From: Actinomycetota bacterium
Lineage (GTDB): Bacteria; Actinomycetota; Nitriliruptoria; Euzebyales; JAHELV01
Direction of reading: 5' to 3'
NCBI GenBank assembly: GCA_019347695.1
Contig: JAHWKT010000017.1
Location: 1 to 33,307, forward strand
DNA length: 33,307 bases
The notes under the pieces are model-generated. The model had not been told where the DNA came from, did no database searches, and worked only from the letters and a program-made list of their open reading frames with translations. The position numbers and the translations under genes are program-made. Positions 27,875 to 33,307 of this stretch are shown here, piece by piece; the first letter of the stretch is position 1; each line of letters starts with the position of its first letter.

Positions 27875-28705
27875 CTACCGGTCCGGACGGCGCGTGAGAC
27901 CGGCGACCTCTGCCAGACCGGCCAGGTCCTGGAGGGTGATCGTGCGATAGCCGCTGTGGATGAGCCCGCGTCGTCGCAGCGTGGCGAGCACCCGCGACAC
28001 CGACTGGCGCCGGACGCCGAGAAGCTGCGCGATCGTCCCGTGCGCCAATCGGACGACCCACGCCCCGCTGGAGTCCTGCTCCCGCTCGTCGAGCAGCAGC
28101 ATCGCGACCTGCATGGTCAGGTCCTTGGTCAGCAGCGAGACCATGCGCTGCTGCGTCTGCTCGAGTCGCTTCGCCAGCGAGGTCATCCACCGCAGCGACA
28201 GCGACGGTGATTGCGTGAGCATGCCGAGCAGCTGGTTGCGGGAGATCTCCAGGATGGTGGTCCGCTGCCCGGTCAATGCGTCGAACGGCATGGGGCGTTC
28301 GCAGAACATCGGAATGTCGCCGACGACGCCGCCCTCGCGTATCAGGCCGACGAGCTGCCGCCCGCCGAGCGGGCGGCGGATGGCCAGGTGGACCTCACCG
28401 CTGCGCACGACGTACACCGACTCCACCGACGCACCTGCGGCGATCAGCACCGACCCCTGCGGTTCATGGCGCACCCGCACCACACGCTCGAGCTGGTCGA
28501 TGTCGGACTGCTGCAGCGGGGTGAGATCCGTGCGTGCCATCGCGCGGGCGATCCACAACGCGTGCCGGCGGGCGGCGGCCGGGTCGGTCCGCATCTGCCT
28601 GTCGATCCTCGGCATCACATCCGCTCGATCTCGCGACACCCAGGATTGCGCATCTGCGTGTGGGTCCGTGGTGTCGATGGCGTCTTGCACCTCTCCATAG
28701 TGCAT
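27875..28705 (-). CDS. Crp/Fnr-family transcriptional regulator
   Basis: cNMP-binding fold VLIAAGASVESVYVVRSGEVHLAIRRPLGGRQLVGLIREGGVVGDIPMF, HTH GTIAQLLGVRRQSVSRVLATLRRRGLI. ATG at 28705 preceded by gaggag. Confidence 0.9.
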   Translation of the reverse strand: MHYGEVQDAIDTTDPHADAQSWVSRDRADVMPRIDRQMRTDPAAARRHALWIARAMARTDLTPLQQSDIDQLERVVRVRHEPQGSVLIAAGASVESVYVVRSGEVHLAIRRPLGGRQLVGLIREGGVVGDIPMFCERPMPFDALTGQRTTILEISRNQLLGMLTQSPSLSLRWMTSLAKRLEQTQQRMVSLLTKDLTMQVAMLLLDEREQDSSGAWVVRLAHGTIAQLLGVRRQSVSRVLATLRRRGLIHSGYRTITLQDLAGLAEVAGLTRRPDR

Positions 28706-28739
28706 GTCAGCACTCCTCGCGGCGGTTCGCATGGGTTCA

Positions 28740-28753
28740 ACACCATCTGGTGT
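28740..28753. promoter_or_regulatory. Palindrome ACACCA-TC-TGGTGT upstream of the Crp/Fnr gene
   Basis: Perfect 6-bp arms, 35 bp upstream of the preferred start. Confidence 0.4.
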
Positions 28754-28800
28754 ATGCTGCTTCCGCGATCGTCACCCAGGTGACGCTCCACCGACGGGCC

Positions 28801-28850
28801 GTGCGGCGTAGCCGGTCGGTCGCGTGTTTCGCGGCACCAGGCTCCGCGAA
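28801..28850 (-). repeat. Dispersed two-hairpin repeat, copy 3 (50 bp)
   Basis: gtgcggcgtagccggtcggtcgcgtgtttcgcggcaccaggctccgcgaa matches copy 1 at 44/50. Confidence 0.9.
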
Positions 28851-28920
28851 GTTTGTGCGGATAGTGCAGGGGCAGCATGCGGCCGTTCCGTCACGTCAGT
28901 GTATGGAAGGAGGTCCAACG

Positions 28921-28989
28921 ATGTTGCGTACCGTCATCACGGTGTTGGTAGTTGTGATTCTCATCATTGTGCTGCTGCGGCTGATCTAG
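28921..28989 (+). CDS. 22-aa hydrophobic membrane microprotein (MLRTVITVLVVVILIIVLLRLI)
   Basis: Near-perfect SD aaggaggt 7 nt before the ATG; a full-length TM helix; candidate terminator hairpin downstream. Confidence 0.6.
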   Translation: MLRTVITVLVVVILIIVLLRLI

Positions 28990-29043
28990 ACCGGTTCCGG
29001 TGCGATCCTCGCGCGAACCGCTGCTCCAGGCTGACACGAACTC

Positions 29044-29075
29044 CGGAGCCTTCACCCGCGTGGTCGAAGGCTCCG
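29044..29075 (+). terminator. Hairpin CGGAGCCTTC-N12-GAAGGCTCCG
   Basis: Perfect 10-bp stem ~55 bp after the microprotein stop; no clear U-tract. Confidence 0.6.
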
Positions 29076-29247
29076 CTCGTATGCGCCAGAGAACCTGACG
29101 ACGGCCGCACGCCACTGCAGCGGCGTCATGAGATCAGGAGCCTCTCGACGATTGGCATCGCGGGGCCGTCTCGAGCCCGCACCCTTGGCCTGCTCGGGTC
29201 TGCTCGTGCGGAAGTAATACATCGTTTAGGGGTGCTATCATCGCTAG

Positions 29248-29622
29248 ATGACGATCGATGTCACTGACGACGACCCTCCGTTCGCCACCGGCCGGTCAGA
29301 GTGGGCGGCGGCGGTGGCGTTGTTCCGGAGCCTGGCGGATCCGACGAGGTTGGCGGTGGTGCGCCGGTTGGCTGTGGGGGAGCGGCGGGTGACCGACCTC
29401 GTGAGGGAGTTGGGGTTGGCGCAGTCGACGGTGTCGGCGCACCTGGCCTGTCTGCGTGACTGCGGGCTGGTCGACTTCCGCGCGCAGGGCCGCCAGTCGT
29501 TCTATTTCCTGGCGCGGCCGGAGCTGTTGGGCTTGCTGGCCTCGGCCGAAGCGGTGCTCGCCGCGACTGGTGAGGCGGTCGCGTTGTGCCCGGTGTACGG
29601 CGCGGGACCGGAGACGTCGTGA
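29248..29622 (+). CDS. ArsR/SmtB-family metalloregulator, CmtR-like
   Basis: LADPTRLAVVRRLAVGERRVTDLVRELGLAQSTVSAHLACLRDCGLVDF; C-x3-C in the recognition helix as in CmtR; extra Cys near the C-terminus (ALCPVYG). Confidence 0.88.
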   Translation: MTIDVTDDDPPFATGRSEWAAAVALFRSLADPTRLAVVRRLAVGERRVTDLVRELGLAQSTVSAHLACLRDCGLVDFRAQGRQSFYFLARPELLGLLASAEAVLAATGEAVALCPVYGAGPETS

Positions 29623-30275
29623 CCGAGCGGTCGCCGACCGACGCCGTCGTGGACATCGACGTCGGTGGCGCCGAGGCGCGGCGGGCGGTGCTGCTGGAGC
29701 AGGCGACGATTGCCTACAACGTCGTCGAGGGGGTCATCGCGATCATGGCCGGCTTTGCCGCGGGGTCGGTCGCGTTGGTGGGGTTCGGATTCGACTCGGG
29801 GATCGAGGTGGCGGCCGCGGCGGTCGTCCTGTGGCGGCTGCGCGCGGACATCCGCGGTGGTGTCGTCGACGGGGCCCGGCAGCGACGGGCGTTGCGGTTC
29901 GTCGCCTTGACGTTCTTCCTGCTGGCCGGCTATGTGGTCGTGGAGGGTGTCCGCGATCTGGTAGCCGGTGCCGTGCCGGACACCTCGCCGGTGGGGATCG
30001 CCCTGACGGGCGCGTCGATCGTGGTCATGCCGCTGCTGGCGCGGGCCAAGGACCGTGCCGGCCGAGCTATGGGGTCGCGGCTGGTCGTGGCGGATGCAGC
30101 AGAGACGACGTTGTGTGCGTGGCTGTCGGTGTCAACGTTTGCAGGCCTCGTCGCATTCGCCGTGCTCGAATGGACGTGGATCGACGCCGTCGCGGGGTTC
30201 GTGATCGCCGGCTTCGCGGTGAACGAGGGTCGGGAGGCCTGGCACGGCGAGCTCGTCTGCGACGACCACGACTGA
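29619..30275 (+). CDS. Cation diffusion facilitator-like transporter
   Basis: ATIAYNVVEGVIAIMAGFAAGSVALVGFGFDSGIEVAAAAVVLWRLR, LVVADAAETTLCAWLS, WIDAVAGFVIAGFAVNEGREAW. Overlaps the regulator stop. Confidence 0.85.
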   Translation: MTERSPTDAVVDIDVGGAEARRAVLLEQATIAYNVVEGVIAIMAGFAAGSVALVGFGFDSGIEVAAAAVVLWRLRADIRGGVVDGARQRRALRFVALTFFLLAGYVVVEGVRDLVAGAVPDTSPVGIALTGASIVVMPLLARAKDRAGRAMGSRLVVADAAETTLCAWLSVSTFAGLVAFAVLEWTWIDAVAGFVIAGFAVNEGREAWHGELVCDDHD

Positions 30276-30298
30276 CCCGGCCGAGACCGACGCGCACC

Positions 30299-30445
30299 GT
30301 GCTGGTGTTGGAGGCAGGTCCGGACTTCGCGATCGAGGCGGCCCTGCCGCACGAGCTGAGCGTCGGCGATCCGCTCGCCGACGCCGGTCACGACTCGCGG
30401 CTGACGGCCCGGGTGAGCGGCGAGCCGCAGCACTACTACGGTGTG
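30299..30445 (+). pseudogene. Internal fragment of a GMC-type FAD oxidoreductase (remnant)
   Basis: VLVLEAGPDFAIEAALPHELSVGDPLADAGHDSRLTARVSGEPQHYYGV resembles the GMC LLLEAGPD region; the GxGxxG N-terminus and the rest of the enzyme are absent. Confidence 0.5.
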
Positions 30446-30476
30446 CGATCAAGCGGTGTGCCGGCGTCTGGGTCGA

Positions 30477-31040
30477 TCACCCAGCGTTGCCAGGCTCGGC
30501 GTCAGGATCGGGCAGGCTCGGGTACTCGGACGGGTACAGGCCGGCGACGAATGCGTAGGTGATCTCACCGCCGCGAGGGATCGCGCTGAACTCGCGAGTC
30601 AGCTCGAACACTTTGTCCCAGAACTGCGCGGCGCGGTCGCGCGGGATCCGGGCGTGGCGCAGGATCGCCCGGAGGGTGTCGGCCTCGTGCGCCGGGCCGG
30701 ACTGGGCGGCCGCCTCGACCAGCACGTTGCTCATCATGCGCACGTGCTCAGGTCCGACGGCTTCCACGTAGAAGATCCGCGCGGTGCGGCCGTAGAACCG
30801 TTCGTCGATGGCGCGCACCCGGCGGGTGCGCACAACGCTGAGCAGGCGCGCGTCGACGAGGACGCCCACGTGGTAGGCGACGGTGCTCGGCGGCCGATCC
30901 ACCGCGGTGGCGAGCTCGCCGACGCTCGCCGCCCGCTCGAGCACCAGGTCCAGCAGCGTGTTACGTAGTGGGTGGAACAGCGCCTTGAGCTCGTCGGGCT
31001 CGGTGATGATCCGCAGGTCCTCGAGCTCGTAGTCCGGCAT
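30477..31040 (-). CDS. ArsR-like winged-HTH transcriptional regulator
   Basis: ELKALFHPLRNTLLDLVLERAASVGELATAVDRPPSTVAYHVGVLVDARLLSVVRTRRVRAIDERFYGRTARIF. Alternative start at 31055. Confidence 0.8.
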   Translation of the reverse strand: MPDYELEDLRIITEPDELKALFHPLRNTLLDLVLERAASVGELATAVDRPPSTVAYHVGVLVDARLLSVVRTRRVRAIDERFYGRTARIFYVEAVGPEHVRMMSNVLVEAAAQSGPAHEADTLRAILRHARIPRDRAAQFWDKVFELTREFSAIPRGGEITYAFVAGLYPSEYPSLPDPDAEPGNAG

Positions 31041-31067
31041 TGGATGATCATCCATGAGGAGGCCGCG

Positions 31068-31644
31068 ATGGCCGAGGTCCTGTTCTTCCACCACGCGCTC
31101 GGCTGCACGGACGGATTCGAGGCGTTGGCACAACGGTTGCGCGACGCCGGGCACACCGTGCACACGCCCGATCTGTTCGACGGCCGCGTGTTCGCCGCGA
31201 TCGACGAAGGGGTGCGCTACGCCCAGCAGGTCGGGTTCGAGACGGTGCGCGAGCGGGGGGTGCGCGCGTCCGACGACCTCGCCGCAGAGCTGGTGTATGC
31301 CGGGATGTCGCTGGGGGTGATGCCCGCGCAGAAGCTCGCCCAGACGCGGGCCGGTGCCCGCGGCGCGGTGTTCCTTGATGCGTGCCTGCCACCATCGGAG
31401 TTCAATCAGGGCTGGCCGGCGGATGTCCCGGTACAGGTGCACGGGATGCAAGATGATCCGTTCTTTGCCGGTGAGGGCGACATCGACGCGGCTCGTGCGC
31501 TTGTCGCCGAGGCCGACGACGGCGAACTCGTCGTCTACCCCGGCGACGGGCACCTGTACACCGACAGCTCCGGGCCCCTCCTACGACGCCGCGGCGACCG
31601 ACCTACTCATCGAGCGGCTCGTGGCATTCCTCGCCCGCGTCTGA
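31068..31644 (+). pseudogene. Dienelactone hydrolase family protein, apparently frameshifted near the C-terminus
   Basis: MAEVLFFHHALGCTDGFEALAQRLRDAGHTVHTPDLFDG...VVYPGDGHLYTDSSGP; homologous-looking continuation SYDAAATDLLIERLVAFLARV* in the other frame after CCCC at 31575-31578. Confidence 0.7.
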
Positions 31645-31689
31645 GCCCGAGCCGGCAACCTACTGCGAACGCCCGGCCGCCCCGTCCGG

Positions 31690-31840
31690 TAGCCAAGCCC
31701 ACCATCACTGCTGCTCGCGCTCCACGCGACGGGCCCAGCGGATGGCGGCAGGCCTTTGTGCTCAGCGCCATCTGTCGAGCAGGCGGCCCTTGCCCATCAC
31801 GTAGATCATGCCGGCGAGCGGATCGACGTCGAGCTCTCTC
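31690..31840 (-). pseudogene. Possible remnant of a tyrosine recombinase
   Basis: Minus-strand ELDVDPLAGMIYVMGKGRLLDRWR*AQRPAAIRWARR resembles the integrase signature DVDLDAGxIxVxGKGRR. Confidence 0.22.
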
Positions 31841-32101
31841 GCCGTCGTGGCCGCGGGGTGTGTCACAGACGCCGTCGATGCGATGCGGCAGTGACGACCC
31901 TGCGGACGGAACGCGGTGAGATGACTCACGTCAGCCGCGTCCGTGTGCCCTTCGACACACGCGCGTAGCGCGGCCGCCAGGGGCGTGACGTGCTGACCCG
32001 GCACCCGCCGCAAGTTGACGGTCTCATCTACTGTCGGAGCGCTGTGCTACGGCGAGAGAATGGGCTCTCGGCCGCAAATCCGCTGGTCAGAGGCCTGAAA
32101 C

Positions 32102-32150
32102 CTCGTGGAGCCTGTTCCACAAGACACGCGGTGGACCGGCTACGTCGGAC
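32102..32150 (+). repeat. Dispersed two-hairpin repeat, copy 4 (49 bp, most diverged)
   Basis: ctcgtggagcctgttccacaagacacgcggtggaccggctacgtcggac; same orientation as copy 2. Confidence 0.85.
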
Positions 32151-32170
32151 GTGGGATCCGGCCAGAAACC

Positions 32171-32199
32171 TGGTGGGCGATAGAGGATTCTGAACCTCC
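32171..32199 (-). other. tRNA 3'-end-like sequence (possible att scar)
   Basis: Reverse complement GGAGGTTCAGAATCCTCTATCGCCCACCA resembles a tRNA T-arm, acceptor strand and CCA with one extra nucleotide in the T-loop; no complete tRNA is attached. Confidence 0.3.
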
Positions 32200-32466
32200 C
32201 ATGGCGCCGTGGATGCCGTGCTGAGCCGCGTTTCCGCCGGTCGCGCGCGAGCAAGAGGCGGAACTCATCTGCTGTTGTCCGTCGGTAAGAGAGGTCGAGC
32301 GCGTCAGTCGGACAGATCGCCTCAGCACGTCTCGATGCGGTCATGCACCTGGCGTTCGGCGACCGCTTGGACTGCGCAGCGGGCATCGGAACCCACTGAC
32401 ACGGGTACGCGGAATATAACCTGTGGGGGTACATTCTGCATACAGATGCCACTGAAGGAGCGATCC

Positions 32467-33228
32467 GTGGAGCAGTCACCGGCTCCCAGTATCCCGGCTG
32501 GGCTGCTTGCGATGCAGCCGCCGGTGTTCCGGCCACGAGATGTGGGTTTCTGGAGCAATGCGGCGAAGGAGTTGTCGAGGTTAGCGGCAGCGGGTGCTGT
32601 CGCTGCGCCCCTGCGCGGATACTACGTGGTGGTGCCGAACGGTCGGGTCGGGGACCGTTCATGGCGGCCGACGATAGAGGGGTTCGCGCTCGCGTTGGCG
32701 CAGCGGGTGGCGGATGCTGATCGCGTGGCGCTCATCGGCGTGTCGGCGGCCCGGCTGCACGGTGCCCTGCCGCGTGCGCTGGCGACCGCGGTCGTGGCAG
32801 TTGGGGAGCAGCGGCGAGCGCTACAGACGGAGTGGGGCGACGTCGTGTTCGTCGCGCGCGACGTGAGTGTGCTCGACGTGCAGCGGGCTGACACCGATCT
32901 GACGACGGGATGGGTCACGACGATCGAGCAGACCCTCCTAGACATCGCTGATCGCCCCATGTTGGGTGGCATCGACCCGCGCGCCGCGTCGGATGTACTC
33001 GCGGCATTGGCACCGCGTGCTCAGTGGGACGTCGTGGCTGACCTCGCGAGTCGTCAGCGTCGCAGGGCCGCGTACGCGCGTGCTCGGTGGGTCGCCGACG
33101 CGGTGATTGACGCTGATGCGCCGATGCCCGCGGTCCCGTCGCATCGTGACCGGTACGCCGATCCGCTGGGTTTGCGGCCGGTCGCGAAGACGGACGCTGT
33201 GCATTTCGGTGTCGCCGTGGAGGAGTGA
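32467..33228 (+). CDS. AbiEi-family antitoxin (type IV toxin-antitoxin / abortive infection system)
   Basis: FWSNAAKELSRLAAAGAVAAPLRGYYVVVPNGRVGDRSWRP, VALIGVSAARLHGALPRALATAVVAV, TDLTTGWVTTIEQTLLDIADRP. GTG with SD gaaggag. Confidence 0.82.
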   Translation: MEQSPAPSIPAGLLAMQPPVFRPRDVGFWSNAAKELSRLAAAGAVAAPLRGYYVVVPNGRVGDRSWRPTIEGFALALAQRVADADRVALIGVSAARLHGALPRALATAVVAVGEQRRALQTEWGDVVFVARDVSVLDVQRADTDLTTGWVTTIEQTLLDIADRPMLGGIDPRAASDVLAALAPRAQWDVVADLASRQRRRAAYARARWVADAVIDADAPMPAVPSHRDRYADPLGLRPVAKTDAVHFGVAVEE

Positions 33229-33231
33229 GCC

Positions 33232-33307
33232 GTGCTGCATCCCCCGCAGGTCGCCCGCTGGGCGCAGCGGTTCGGTGTCGCGGATGCGCATGTCCGGCTG
33301 GACCACC
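33232..33307 (+). CDS. AbiEii-family nucleotidyltransferase toxin, N-terminal fragment (runs off the window)
   Basis: VLHPPQVARWAQRFGVADAHVRLDH begins 3 nt after the antitoxin stop; sequence and position fit the AbiEii partner. Confidence 0.65.
   Translation, partial: MLHPPQVARWAQRFGVADAHVRLDH

Noticed and set aside
28534-28989. Plus-strand ORF of 151 aa whose last 22 residues are the microprotein
   Set aside because: The upstream part is antisense to the Crp gene and runs through the repeat; the strong SD marks the short ORF start at 28921.
32209-32466. N-terminal extension of the AbiEi ORF
   Set aside because: Composition is non-coding-like; a GTG with a good SD at 32467 gives a typical AbiEi N-terminus.
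1-33307. CRISPR array, rRNA operon, complete transposase
   Set aside because: No regularly spaced identical repeats, no rRNA signature and no intact transposase or RAYT-like ORF recognised.

Overview
This is a high-GC, actinobacterial-type chromosomal window with no rRNA, complete tRNA or CRISPR array. The first ~28 kb is mostly ordinary core genome. It contains the 3' part of recA (interrupted by an intein), recX, miaB, a MEMO/extradiol-dioxygenase-like gene, miaA, dapF, hflX, lexA, an SOS-linked LysM membrane protein, nrdR, class II nrdJ (with a second intein), a fabF-like KAS, a rhodanese-type sulfurtransferase, two membrane/coiled-coil proteins, a trypsin-like lipoprotein, a PlsC acyltransferase, CorA, a hybrid histidine kinase, a solute symporter with an acyl-CoA synthetase and CoA-binding protein, and a Crp/Fnr regulator. 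From ~28.7 kb the content becomes accessory: a possible 22-aa membrane microprotein, a CmtR-like sensor with a CDF transporter, a GMC-oxidoreductase remnant, a frameshifted dienelactone hydrolase with its regulator, and the start of an AbiEi/AbiEii system. The strongest unexplained signals are four. (1) A ~50-bp two-hairpin dispersed repeat occurs four times, and one copy lies in frame inside the RecA intein. (2) A ~160-bp patch of ~42% GC in nrdJ is centred on the codon junction NPC|S, a known intein insertion site, and may be the footprint of a lost intein. (3) A 32-bp perfect palindrome containing an NrdR-box-like core precedes nrdJ, next to a cluster of DnaA-box-like motifs. (4) Several small genes are probably missed by standard annotation. 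All family calls come from motif recognition by eye; no database search was run.
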